A DNA stretch of 37,845 bases from CAZYMF01 sp964648215 (GCA_964648215.1 CAZYMF010000025.1:1-37845), one strand, 5' to 3'; shown: positions 7,882 through 15,903, numbered from the stretch's first letter. Translations and numbers: made by a program. Notes: a model not told the origin generated them from the letters alone.

Positions 7882-8030
7882 TCAGCGGAGTCCCAGGCGG
7901 CCGGCGAGGTGGTGCAGGTTGCTGCGGTGCAGCCCCAGGGCGCGCGCGGCGGCGGCCCAGTTGCCGTCGCTGTCGGGAGCGCCCGCCGGATGGCGGCGCG
8001 TTGGAAGTCGACCTGACCTTCCTCACGACA
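7882..8030 (-). pseudogene. Frameshifted C-terminal remnant of a NorR/Fis-HTH sigma-54 activator
   Basis: On the minus strand, REEGQVDFQRAAIRRAL is read from about 8027 down to 7977. After a one-base frameshift near 7975 the other frame continues DGNWAAAARALGLHRSNLHHLAGRLGLR and stops at 7882-7884. Together these reproduce the C-terminal Fis-type helix-turn-helix of NorR-like sigma-54-dependent regulators (DFQR.AIR.AL..DGNWAAAARALGLHRSNLH). No AAA+ domain, GAFTGA motif or N-terminal sensor is found upstream, where the sequence becomes unrelated. It is therefore a decayed relic of about 50 codons. It shares the 385-bp gap after the methyltransferase-like gene with the hairpin at 8056-8087; nothing else is seen there. 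Confidence 0.65.
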
Positions 8031-8055
8031 CGGCGGCTCGCAGCGGAGCCGATGC

Positions 8056-8090
8056 GGGCCTCGGGTATCGACCGGTACCCGAGGCCCTTT
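8056..8090. terminator. 12-bp perfect hairpin with short T tract (possible terminator)
   Basis: GGGCCTCGGGTA (8056-8067) and TACCCGAGGCCC (8076-8087) form a perfect 12-bp stem with an 8-nt loop, followed on the plus strand by TTTCGTTCTC. It could end transcription from the methyltransferase-like gene before the large secreted protein. The T tract is short, so termination strength is uncertain. Confidence 0.5.
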
Positions 8091-8252
8091 CGTTCTCGGA
8101 TTCCCTCGATCGGGAAATCGCGGCAGGGAAGGTTCCCGTTGCCGGTGACGCAGCGCGACGTCCGTGCTGCTACGGGCATTGTGGGCTCGGGAACGAACGT
8201 GGCACGAAATTCTCTGTCGTCCTCTCCGCCTGCAGAGGCCCGGAGGCGACGC

Positions 8253-11024
8253 ATGAGCTCCACGGTTCGCTCTGTTCTTGTCCTCACCCTGCTCACGACG
8301 CCGATGATCGCCAGGCCCGCGTCCGGCGCGGCCGTTCTCGGCGACGTCGTCGTCGACACGGACACGCAGTGGGCGGAGGACGACTACGAGATCGACAGCC
8401 TGAGGGTGGCCAACGGTGCCGCCCTGAGCGTAGCGGGCGGCTCCACGCTGAGCGTCGCCGGCGATCTGATCGTCACCGGCAACGCGACATTGCTGTTGCA
8501 GAGCAAGAACACGGCGACGACGATCGATGACCAGTGGCAGGGCGTCGGTGTCGACGTTGTCGCCGCCAACGTCCAGGTGGACGCGGGTTCGCGGATCTCC
8601 GCCGATGGACAGGGGTACGCGGGGACGGCCGGCCCGGGCGCCGGCACCAGTCGGACCGGGTGTAGTGGCGCCACCGCTGGTGCCGGCGGCGGGCACGGTG
8701 GCACCGGCGGAGATGCGAGTCTCGGCGTGCTCGGCGGCGCTCGCTACGACGCCGCGTTCGCCCCGGCCGATCTCGGCAGCGGCGGCGGGAACAACCCCAC
8801 CTGCGAATCGCGAACCGTGAACGCCGGTGGTGGGATCGTCCGCCTGTCGATTGGCGGCGTGCTGCAACTGAACGGTTCGATCACCGCCAACGCCGCCGCG
8901 GTCCCGGCCTCGCGCCTCGGCGGCGGTGCGGGCGGATCGATCCACGTCACCACCGCGACGCTCACCGGCCCGGGTTTCTTTTCCGCCGCCGGCGCCGACG
9001 GGGGTAACGCGTTCGCCGGTGGCGGCGGGGGCGGCCGTATCGCCGTCTACTATTCTTCTTCGCCTGCGTTCACCGGCTTCTTTGCCTCGACGGCGCCCGG
9101 CGGCTCCGGCCAGGAGCCAGGCGAGCCCGGCACGGTGGCCTTTCTCGACACCTCCAGCGCCAATCTCCACCTGTTCGTCTACCACGAGCTCGATGTGCCG
9201 GAGGACTCGACGAGTACTTATGATGCGATCACCCTCGATAATGGCGCCACGTTACGTATCGGTGGCGGATCGACGGTCGACATCTCCGGCGCCTTGACGG
9301 TGCGCGGCGACTCGACGTTGCTGGCCGAGGGGAACAATCGCAGCGCTCTGGTTGCCGGAGAGTGGCAGGGTGCCGGGGTCACGATCAACGCAACCGACGT
9401 CACGGTGGAGGACGGCTCGCAGATCGCCGCCGACGGGCAGGGCTACGTCGGCAACGCGGGGCCGGGGGCGGGGGAGAGTGATCCACAGTGTGGCGCTCCC
9501 ACCGCCGGCGCCGGCGGTGGCTACGGCGGCGCCGGCGGTATGTCGGCCCTCGGCCGTGCCGGCGGTGCGACCTACGGCTCGCCCGTGGCGCCGTTCGATC
9601 TCGGCAGTGGCGGTGGCAACAACCCGGGATGCAACGTCCTCGACACGGGGAATGCGGGCGGTGGGGCCATCACTCTCAACGTGTCCGGCGTGCTGCAGCT
9701 CGACGGCAAGATCAGCGCCGACGGCGCCGCGAACATCGGCGAGCGCCTCGGCGGCGGCTCCGGCGGCTCTCTCCGCATCACCACGGCGGTCCTGACCGGC
9801 AACGGCTTCTTCTCCGCCAACGGCGCGGAAGCCGGCAGCTCTACGGCGGGTGGTGGCGGTGGCGGACGCATCGCCGTCTCCTACGAAGCAGCGCCCGCTT
9901 TCTCGGGCTTCGCGTCCTCTCGCGCCGATGGCGGCGCCGGGCTCGAGAACGGCCGACCGGGCACGGTAGTCTTCTCGGACACCTCGACTACGGTGCCGAG
10001 CCTCCTCGTCTACCAGAGCCTCGTCTTTCCCGAAGACTCGATCCTCTCGTATCAGGATGTCGTCGTCGCCAACCTGGCGACGCTGCGCCTCGGCGGCGGC
10101 TCGCGCCTCGACGTTGCCGGCTCTCTGCGGATGACGCAGAATTCGACGCTGGTGCTGGAGGGCAAGAACCGCAGCGTCCTCGTCGCCGGGAAATGGAAGG
10201 GAGAGGGCGTGACCATCAATGCCGGCGACGTCAGCGTGGAGAAGGGCTCGGCCATCTCCGCCGATGGCCAGGGATACATCGGCACGGGCGGGCCCGGCGC
10301 CGGCGGCAGTGACGTGCACTGTGCGGCGATCACCGCCGGCGGCGGTGGTGGTTTCGGTGGAGCGGGAGCCGCGAGCGCGTCGGCCGTGGCCGGCGGTTCC
10401 GCCTATGGCTCGGCGGTGGAGCCGGCCGACCTCGGCAGCGGTGGCGGCAACAATCCGGGATGCAACGTTGACGCGACCGTCAACGCGGGAGGCGGAGCAA
10501 TGCGGCTGAACGTCGTCGGCGTGTTGCAGCTCGACGGCGAGATCACGGCGAACGGTGCGAGCTCCGTGCCCGAGCGCCTCGGTGGCGGCTCCGGCGGATC
10601 GATTCACGTCGTGACGCAAACGCTGACCGGCGCCGGGTCCTTTCTGGCCAACGGCGCGGACGGCGGCAGCGCGACCGCCGGCGGTGGCGGCGGCGGCCGC
10701 GTCGCCGTGTACTACGCCAACGGCGCGGCCTATCAGGGAACGGACGACTCCACGGCCGATGGTGGGGGCGGCTATGCGCCGGGCACGGCCGGAACGCTCT
10801 CCTTCGTCGACTCCGTTTGCGACGGCGACTGCGACGGCAACGGCCGGGTGACGGTGGACGAGCTCGTCCGCGGCGTCGGTATGGCTCTCGGTAGCTTGCC
10901 GAGCGACGACTGTCCGGCGACGGATTCCGACGGCAACGAGGCGGTGTCGATCGACGACCTCATGCGCGCGATTCGGCGTACGCTCGACGGGTGTACCGCG
11001 ACAACAGCGAAAAGCGTGAAGTGA
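8253..11024 (+). CDS. Large secreted Gly-rich three-repeat protein with dockerin-like C-terminus
   Basis: 923 aa from the ATG at 8253 (GGAGG at 8242-8246). The frame is open far upstream, but only this start gives a signal peptide (SVLVLTLLTTPMIARPASGA). The body is three tandem copies of a ~276-aa module. Each starts with an NGA-L-GGGS beta-helix-like stretch, then an ADGQGY-G-GPGAG segment with a Cys, a GAGGG-GG glycine run, DLGSGGGNNPGC, GVLQLDG, LGGGSGGS and AGGGGGGRIAV. The C-terminal ~65 residues (from CDGDCDGNGRVTVDEL) hold two Asp/Asn-rich Ca-binding loops, each followed by a helix (DGNGRVTVDEL, DSDGNEAVSIDDL): a dockerin or EF-hand-like tail ending in DGC. The last residues (TAKSVK) are encoded by an oligo-repeat element. 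Likely extracellular or cell-surface and Ca-stabilised; no catalytic motif recognised. Confidence 0.85.
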   Translation: MSSTVRSVLVLTLLTTPMIARPASGAAVLGDVVVDTDTQWAEDDYEIDSLRVANGAALSVAGGSTLSVAGDLIVTGNATLLLQSKNTATTIDDQWQGVGVDVVAANVQVDAGSRISADGQGYAGTAGPGAGTSRTGCSGATAGAGGGHGGTGGDASLGVLGGARYDAAFAPADLGSGGGNNPTCESRTVNAGGGIVRLSIGGVLQLNGSITANAAAVPASRLGGGAGGSIHVTTATLTGPGFFSAAGADGGNAFAGGGGGGRIAVYYSSSPAFTGFFASTAPGGSGQEPGEPGTVAFLDTSSANLHLFVYHELDVPEDSTSTYDAITLDNGATLRIGGGSTVDISGALTVRGDSTLLAEGNNRSALVAGEWQGAGVTINATDVTVEDGSQIAADGQGYVGNAGPGAGESDPQCGAPTAGAGGGYGGAGGMSALGRAGGATYGSPVAPFDLGSGGGNNPGCNVLDTGNAGGGAITLNVSGVLQLDGKISADGAANIGERLGGGSGGSLRITTAVLTGNGFFSANGAEAGSSTAGGGGGGRIAVSYEAAPAFSGFASSRADGGAGLENGRPGTVVFSDTSTTVPSLLVYQSLVFPEDSILSYQDVVVANLATLRLGGGSRLDVAGSLRMTQNSTLVLEGKNRSVLVAGKWKGEGVTINAGDVSVEKGSAISADGQGYIGTGGPGAGGSDVHCAAITAGGGGGFGGAGAASASAVAGGSAYGSAVEPADLGSGGGNNPGCNVDATVNAGGGAMRLNVVGVLQLDGEITANGASSVPERLGGGSGGSIHVVTQTLTGAGSFLANGADGGSATAGGGGGGRVAVYYANGAAYQGTDDSTADGGGGYAPGTAGTLSFVDSVCDGDCDGNGRVTVDELVRGVGMALGSLPSDDCPATDSDGNEAVSIDDLMRAIRRTLDGCTATTAKSVK
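8400..10803 (+). repeat. Three tandem ~830-bp coding repeats
   Basis: Equivalent codons of the module (V/L-x-N-x-A) fall at about 8406, 9234 and 10065, giving periods of 828 and 831 bp (276 and 277 codons). Unit 3 passes into the dockerin-like tail at about 10804. Protein similarity between units is high in the glycine-rich blocks and lower between them. The units are diverged at DNA level, so duplication is not recent. Confidence 0.8.
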
Positions 11025-11098
11025 AAAGCGAAACGCGAAACGCAAGAACGTCGTGCTCCGGCTTTGAGCTTTCAGCTTTGGGCTTTCGGCTTTTCTCG
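11003..11098. repeat. Oligo-repeat imperfect palindrome overlapping a stop codon
   Basis: The left arm reiterates GCGAAAAGC / GTGAAGT / GAAACGC. The right arm carries GGCTTTGAGC / TTTCAGC / TTTGGGC / TTTCGGC / TTTTC, so the two halves are imperfectly complementary. It is the same style of element as at 4025-4160. Its left arm supplies the last codons and the TGA (11022-11024) of the preceding gene. Confidence 0.7.
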
Positions 11099-11179
11099 AG
11101 GCGCCTTAATTCTTGTTCATCTTTTAATACTCGACGCCGCGATGATGAAGATTTTCTATCTTGACGCGTCCAACCGGGC

Positions 11180-12712
11180 ATGAAACGCAAACGCACTCTC
11201 CTCTCCCTCGCTGTCGTTCTGCTTCTCGCTTCCGCCTTCGTCGTTGCGCAAGTGCGTGCCGAAGGGCTTCCCAACCCGCTGAGCCTGTTCGGCCTCGGTA
11301 AGGGCGAGCCAACCCCGACGCCGGCGGCGCCGGCGGCCGCTGCGGCGCCGGCTGCCGTGCCGCCGGCGATGGCTCCGGGCGGAATCCCGCAGTCCTTCGC
11401 CGGCATCGCGCGCGCCGTGAAGCCGGCCGTGGTCAACGTTTCGACCACGCAGACCGTGCACACGCGGGGTTTCCCCGGCTTCGGACCGGAGGGACCGTCC
11501 GGAGGGCAGGACCCCTTCGGCGAGTTCTTTCGCCACTTCATGCCGCAGACGCCGCGCAGCTACACGCAGCGCAGCCTCGGCTCCGGCGTCATCATCAGCA
11601 GCGACGGTTACATCGTCACCAACGCGCACGTCGTGAAGAACGCCGACAAGATCGTGATCAAGACCGAGGACCAACACGAGTCCGACGCCAAGGTCGTGGG
11701 CATCGATGAGAAGACGGACGTGGCGTTGCTCAAGATCAACACAACCGACAAGCTGCCGTTCGCGACGTTGGGTAACTCGAACGCCATCCACGTGGGCGAC
11801 TGGGTGGTGGCCATCGGCAATCCGTTCGGATTGTCGGAGACCGTCACCGCCGGCATCGTCAGCGCCAAGGGCCGCGTGATCGGTGAAGGCCCCTACGACG
11901 ACTTCATCCAGACCGACGCATCGATCAATCCCGGCAACTCGGGCGGCCCGCTGCTCAACCTCGAAGGGCAGGTCATCGGCATCAACTCGGCCATCTACAG
12001 CCGCGGCGGCGGCAACATCGGCATCGGCTTCGCCATCCCCATCAATCTGGTCAAGAACGTCGTCGACCAGCTCAAGACCCACGGCAAGGTCATCCGTGGT
12101 TGGCTCGGCGTCTCGATCCAGAACATCACGCCCGACCTGGCGCAGTCGCTCGGTCTCAAGAAATCCGAGGGCGCGCTCATCGCCGACGTCACCCCGGACA
12201 GCCCGGCGGCGAAGGCGGGATTCGAGCGCGGCGACGTGATCATCGACTACAACGGAACGCACATCGACCAGGCGCACCAGCTGCCGGCGCTGGTGGCGGC
12301 AACGGAGATCGGCAAGGCCGTCCCGGTGACCGTCCTGCGCGACGGCAACGAGAAGACGCTGCACGTCACCATCGCCGAGATGCCGGCCAACCTGGGGGCG
12401 TCGGCGGAGGAAGGGCCGCAGTCGAGCGAGGACTGGGGCCTGAAGGTGTCCAACATCACTCCCGACGTCGCCCAGCAGCTCGGCATCGAGCAAGGGAAGG
12501 GCGTCGTCATCACCGACATCGCCCAGGGCAGCCCGGCGGCTGACGCGGGGCTGCAGCCGGGTGACGTGATCCGCGAGGTGGACCGCAAGCCGGTCAAGAA
12601 CGTCCGCGACTACAACCGGGCTCTGGCCAAGGCGGCCAAGGACAAGCCGCTGCTCCTGCTCGTCGAGCACCAGGGCCAGAGCCTGTTCATCGTGTTGCGC
12701 CAGGGCGAGTAG
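11180..12712 (+). CDS. degP: DegP/HtrA-type periplasmic serine protease
   Basis: 510 aa. A signal peptide (LLSLAVVLLLASAFVVAQVRA) is followed by a Pro/Ala linker (about 44-68). The trypsin-like domain has the full triad: His150 (TNAHVV), Asp180 (TDVALLKI) and Ser254 (GNSGGP). Two PDZ domains follow (about 285-385, starting RGWLGVSIQNITPDLAQSLGL; about 410-510, with GVVITDIAQGSPAADAGLQPGD). The Q-linker/loop region with the GFPGFGPEGP insert is typical of Do-family proteases. These degrade or chaperone misfolded envelope proteins. The upstream stretch 11105-11165 is notably AT-rich and may hold the promoter, but I cannot fix the -35/-10 boxes. The Shine-Dalgarno is weak. A strong intrinsic terminator follows, so the gene is probably monocistronic. 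Confidence 0.95.
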   Translation: MKRKRTLLSLAVVLLLASAFVVAQVRAEGLPNPLSLFGLGKGEPTPTPAAPAAAAAPAAVPPAMAPGGIPQSFAGIARAVKPAVVNVSTTQTVHTRGFPGFGPEGPSGGQDPFGEFFRHFMPQTPRSYTQRSLGSGVIISSDGYIVTNAHVVKNADKIVIKTEDQHESDAKVVGIDEKTDVALLKINTTDKLPFATLGNSNAIHVGDWVVAIGNPFGLSETVTAGIVSAKGRVIGEGPYDDFIQTDASINPGNSGGPLLNLEGQVIGINSAIYSRGGGNIGIGFAIPINLVKNVVDQLKTHGKVIRGWLGVSIQNITPDLAQSLGLKKSEGALIADVTPDSPAAKAGFERGDVIIDYNGTHIDQAHQLPALVAATEIGKAVPVTVLRDGNEKTLHVTIAEMPANLGASAEEGPQSSEDWGLKVSNITPDVAQQLGIEQGKGVVITDIAQGSPAADAGLQPGDVIREVDRKPVKNVRDYNRALAKAAKDKPLLLLVEHQGQSLFIVLRQGE

Positions 12713-12740
12713 CCGCTCCGGCACGACCGAGCGTTCGCGG

Positions 12741-12772
12741 AAAAGGGGCGGTTCCTCCGCCCCTTTTCTTTT
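12741..12772 (+). terminator. Rho-independent terminator of degP
   Basis: AAAAGGGGCGG (12741-12751), a TTCCT loop, CCGCCCCTTTT (12757-12767), then CTTTT. This is an 11-bp perfect stem followed by T-rich sequence, 29 bp after the degP stop. It is the clearest intrinsic terminator in the window. Confidence 0.9.
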
Positions 12773-12865
12773 GGCCGTCGCCCCGCTCGCGCGCGGTTGC
12801 CTGCCGCTCGCGGCATCGAGTACAAGGCACCGAGGTCGGAACGGCGCAACGAGAGGAGGGCAGGG

Positions 12866-13633
12866 ATGGCGACGATTGCGGTGACGGGAGCGGCTTCGGG
12901 GATCGGCGCGGCGACGCGAAGGGCACTGGAGCGCGGCGGACATCGGGTGATCGGTGTCGATCTGCGCGACGCCGAAGTGATCGCCGACCTCGCCGTGCCC
13001 GCCGGTCGGACGAGCGCGATCGACGCCGTCGGCGCGGCCGCCGGCGGACGTCTCGACGGCCTGGTGGTGTGCGCCGGCGTCGGGCCGCAGGTGCAGCCGT
13101 GGTCGACCATCGTCTCGCTCAACTACTTCGGTGCCGAAGCGCTGCTGGTCGGGCTGCGTCCGGCGTTGGCCGCGGGCGAGCGCCCGGCGGCCGTGGCGGT
13201 CTCCTCCAACTCGGCGACGATCCCCGGCATGGAGACCCCGCTGGTGGATGCCTGCCTGGCCGGGAACGAAGAGGAAGCCCGCCGGCTCGCCGACGGCCTC
13301 GACGGACAGCGCACCTACGCCGGCTCCAAGCTCGCCCTGGCCCGCTGGGTGCGGCGCCAGGCGCCGCACCCAGCGTGGGCGGGGGCCGGGGTTCGGCTCA
13401 ACGCCGTCGCGCCCGGCGCGGTGATGACGCCCTTGCTGCAGCAAGGGCTCGACGATCCGCACTACGGGCCGGCGATCCGCAACTTCCCGATTCCCCTCGG
13501 CGCCTTCGGCACGGCGGAGCAGATCGCCGCGGCGATCGCTTTCCTGCTGGGACCCGAGGCGGCGTTCTGCTGCGGCAGCGTGCTGTTCGTCGACGGCGGC
13601 ACCGACGCGATGATGCGGCCGGACACTTACTGA
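12866..13633 (+). CDS. hsdA: SDR closely resembling 3-alpha-hydroxysteroid dehydrogenase/carbonyl reductase
   Basis: 255 aa from the ATG at 12866, preceded by GAGAGGAGGG. NAD-binding TGAASGIG is at residues 7-14, with Ser113/114 (VSSNS) and YAGSK (Tyr151, Lys155) as the catalytic set. From memory it tracks the Comamonas testosteroni 3-alpha-HSD along its whole length: GIGAATR, VDLRDAEVIADL, DGLVVCAGVGPQ, SLNYFGA, ERPAAV, GVRLNAVAPGA, TPLLQ-GL-DP-YG and the C-terminal DGGTDAMMRP. That enzyme interconverts 3-oxo and 3-alpha-hydroxy steroids with NAD(H) and also reduces xenobiotic carbonyls. Substrate here is inferred, not proven. The gene stands alone between the degP terminator and a convergent operon; its stop lies inside a shared inverted repeat. 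Confidence 0.85.
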   Translation: MATIAVTGAASGIGAATRRALERGGHRVIGVDLRDAEVIADLAVPAGRTSAIDAVGAAAGGRLDGLVVCAGVGPQVQPWSTIVSLNYFGAEALLVGLRPALAAGERPAAVAVSSNSATIPGMETPLVDACLAGNEEEARRLADGLDGQRTYAGSKLALARWVRRQAPHPAWAGAGVRLNAVAPGAVMTPLLQQGLDDPHYGPAIRNFPIPLGAFGTAEQIAAAIAFLLGPEAAFCCGSVLFVDGGTDAMMRPDTY

Positions 13634-13654
13634 GCCGGCCGTTTCATCGGCTCA
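13631..13654. terminator. Inverted repeat containing both convergent stop codons
   Basis: TGAGCCG (13631-13637) and CGGCTCA (13648-13654) are a perfect 7-bp inverted repeat with a 10-nt loop. The TGA of the SDR gene forms the left end. The TGA of the ATP-grasp gene, read on the minus strand, forms the right end. A short bidirectional terminator is plausible; no T-run follows on either strand. Confidence 0.5.
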
Positions 13655-14674
13655 ACCGAGACGGTCGGGGCGCCAGCTCAGGCCGAGGTTGACGATGCGC
13701 TGCAGCAGATCGCCGTATGCGATTCCGGCGCGCTCGGCCGACTCGGCGAAGTCCTCCCCGTAGGCCAGCTGCGGGTTGGGGTTGGCCTCGAGGACGTAGA
13801 CGCTGCCGGCAGCGTCGACGCGCAGGTCTATGCGCGCGTAGCCGCTCAGCCACAGGACGCGGTACACGCGCTTGCAGATGCGCCGGATGCGCTCGCGCAT
13901 GCCGTCGGGGAGATCCTGGGCCTCGTCGGTCTTCACACCCCAAGCCTTCTGCAGCTTGGAGCTCCACTTCACCCGCTCGGTGGCGATGTGGCGCGCGCCT
14001 TCGGGGAGGTTCTTGAACTTCAGCTCCCAGATCGGCAGGACCTGCAACCTCTGGTTGCCGAGCACGCCGACGTAGAACTCGCGCCCGTCGATGTACTGCT
14101 CGACGATGGCGTCGGTGCCGAGCTTCTGGTGGATGAACTTCACCCGTTCCTGCAACTTCTCGTCGTCGTCGACCACCGACGCCTGCGAGATCCCGATCGA
14201 GGCGTCGACCGTGAGCGACTTGACGATCAGCGGCAAGCCCAGCCGCTTGGGCCGCTTCATCTTGCGGCCGAGCGGAACGACGACGAACTCGGGCACCGCG
14301 ATGCGATGGTAGGACAGGAGCTGCTTGGACAGCGCCTTGTCGCGCCCCAGCACCAACCCGCGCGGGTTGCAGCCGGTGTAGGGAACGCGCAAGAGCTCGA
14401 GGTAGCTGACGACGTTCTGGTCGTAGGCGACGACGTTGCCGAAGCTCTCCAGCAGGTTGATGACGATGTCGGGCTTGCGCTCCGCCATCGCGGTGCGGAT
14501 GGGGGCGAGCTCGTCGCTGATGCCGAGCACCTGCACGTCGTGGCCCATCAGGCGCAGCGTGGCGGTGACGTCGTACTCCATCTTCCAGTCGACCTGGGCC
14601 AGGTCGAATCCCTTGACGTCCTCGGGCGGGACCAGTTCCTCGTGCACCAGGGCCAGAATGCGCAGCTTCTTCAT
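13652..14674 (-). CDS. ATP-grasp ligase, D-Ala-D-Ala-ligase/RimK-like
   Basis: 340 aa from the ATG at 14674, which overlaps the upstream metallopeptidase stop by 4 bp (ATGA). Domain order fits the ATP-grasp superfamily: an N-terminal Rossmann-like part (MKKLRILALVHEEL to PDIVINLLESF), PYTGCNPRGLVLGRDKALSKQLL (about 98-120), VKSLTVDASIGIS as the ATP-lid region (151-163), VEQYIDGREFYVGVLGN (191-207), RIDLRVD (281-287) and VLEANPNP (294-301) with the Mg-binding Glu and Asn. Family members join a carboxylate to an amine through an acyl-phosphate. No ddl, murein or RimK neighbours are present, so a cell-wall role is unlikely. The partner metallopeptidase suggests making a peptide bond that is later cut, but acceptor and donor are unknown. 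A longer upstream reading of this frame is only the shadow of the metallopeptidase gene. Confidence 0.85.
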   Translation of the reverse strand: MKKLRILALVHEELVPPEDVKGFDLAQVDWKMEYDVTATLRLMGHDVQVLGISDELAPIRTAMAERKPDIVINLLESFGNVVAYDQNVVSYLELLRVPYTGCNPRGLVLGRDKALSKQLLSYHRIAVPEFVVVPLGRKMKRPKRLGLPLIVKSLTVDASIGISQASVVDDDEKLQERVKFIHQKLGTDAIVEQYIDGREFYVGVLGNQRLQVLPIWELKFKNLPEGARHIATERVKWSSKLQKAWGVKTDEAQDLPDGMRERIRRICKRVYRVLWLSGYARIDLRVDAAGSVYVLEANPNPQLAYGEDFAESAERAGIAYGDLLQRIVNLGLSWRPDRLG

Positions 14675-15738
14675 AGGGCAACGCGATGGCGGCCGCTGTG
14701 GAGATAGTCCATCGTCTGCACGGCGAAGAGCACGGTGAAGTCGAGCTTCGTTCTCGCGAAGGGGCCGCTCATTCGCAAGCGCAGCTCGCGGCAGCGGACG
14801 ATCATGTCCCGCAGCACCTGGTCGATGTTGTACTGGTAGGCTCCCGTCCAGCGCGCCACCACCCGGCGCACGTCGGGCCGGATACGGAGCAGAAACTGCG
14901 CGGCGGTCATGTCGCCCGGGCGCTTGGTGTCGGTGAACAGGCGCTGCAGGTGTTGGTCGTAGAACGTCGGCGTCTCGACCTGGTAGCGGGCGCGCTTCTC
15001 GGCGTAGTAACGGCGCAGGGTCTTGCGCAGGCGCGGCAGGGAATCGACCTCGCGACACGTCGTCAGCAGGGGCTTCTGTCGCGCGATCTCGCCCATCAGC
15101 TCGTTCATGTACTCGAGCTTCTTCAGGGCGGGCCAGCCGGCGTAGCGCTTGCGCCACATCGAGCGCGGGGTCAGCCAGACCGCGAAGGACTCCGCGAAGT
15201 CCTCGTCCGGGTGACTCTGCGCGTACCACATGTCGAGGTGAGCCACGAAGCTGCGGCTGTAGGGTCGCGGCGTGTAGAACTTGGGGTAGGGCTGGGATGA
15301 CTTGCCGAAGAGCTGCTGCCGCTCGCGCAGGCGGCGCAGGCGATACGCGTTGTCGAAGGCGTGGCCGGTCTCGTGGCGCAGGATGCGCATGAACCAGCTC
15401 GGTGTGCCGCCTTCGACCTCGAGCATCTGATTTCGTTCCAGCCGCGCCAGACGCGGGTGTGCCAGATAGAAGGGGATGGCCACCCCGGGCACGCCGTCGG
15501 GCGTGAACCACTCGTCCGAGAGCCAGAAGTGCGGCCGGAAGCGCAGGTTGGCCCGCTTCAGCTCGCGGTACAGCTGGTTGATCCGCGCCTTCAAGCTCCC
15601 CTCGATGCGCAGGTCGAGATCACAGAGCCGGAGATCGAGCAGCTCCTCGTCGGGCAGGCTCGCCCACTCCGGCGGCCGGCGCCGCCGCGGCCGATGGCGA
15701 TTCCCGTTGTTCCGCTTACCGCGCGCTCGCCCCGTCAC
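14671..15738 (-). CDS. HExxH zinc metallopeptidase coupled to the ATP-grasp ligase
   Basis: 355 aa from the GTG at 15738 with GAGGGGCGGG upstream. There is no signal peptide; the N-terminus is Arg-rich, so the protein is probably cytoplasmic. HETGH at residues 122-126 is a gluzincin-type motif, and HPDEDFAESFAVWL (about 176-189) downstream offers Glu179 or Glu183 as the third zinc ligand. This fits the 'putative zinc-binding metallopeptidase' families. Around it are LEVEGGTPSWFMRILR and a basic helical C-terminal half (about 190-355) with no recognised domain. The stop codon overlaps the ligase start (ATGA), so the two are translationally coupled and probably work together. Substrate unknown. 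The divergent DsbA-like gene starts 165 bp away. Confidence 0.75.
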   Translation of the reverse strand: MTGRARGKRNNGNRHRPRRRRPPEWASLPDEELLDLRLCDLDLRIEGSLKARINQLYRELKRANLRFRPHFWLSDEWFTPDGVPGVAIPFYLAHPRLARLERNQMLEVEGGTPSWFMRILRHETGHAFDNAYRLRRLRERQQLFGKSSQPYPKFYTPRPYSRSFVAHLDMWYAQSHPDEDFAESFAVWLTPRSMWRKRYAGWPALKKLEYMNELMGEIARQKPLLTTCREVDSLPRLRKTLRRYYAEKRARYQVETPTFYDQHLQRLFTDTKRPGDMTAAQFLLRIRPDVRRVVARWTGAYQYNIDQVLRDMIVRCRELRLRMSGPFARTKLDFTVLFAVQTMDYLHSGRHRVAL

Positions 15739-15903
15739 CCGTCGTCCCGCCCCTCAACGTTGCCTGCCCTGCATCCATCGTCGACGAGCATGCCATACCG
15801 GGGGCGTCGAGCGCCACCGGTCGGTGACGGAGGACATCGACTCTTCCCGGTGGGTTCGCTAAGGGGGGCGTGATCATGGCTCGCTGCGGCGAAAGGAGCA
15901 CCG

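Noticed and set aside
8400..10803. CRISPR or minisatellite from the repeated blocks
   Set aside because: The repeats are ~830-bp in-frame protein modules with diverged DNA, not short direct repeats with unique spacers.
11156..13462. 768-residue minus-strand frame across degP and the SDR
   Set aside because: It spans two well-identified plus-strand genes and a terminator; composition is that of a shadow frame.
14675..15511. N-terminal extension of the ATP-grasp protein
   Set aside because: The extended frame lies inside the metallopeptidase gene and reads as low-quality Arg/Pro sequence; the ATGA overlap gives a natural start at 14674.
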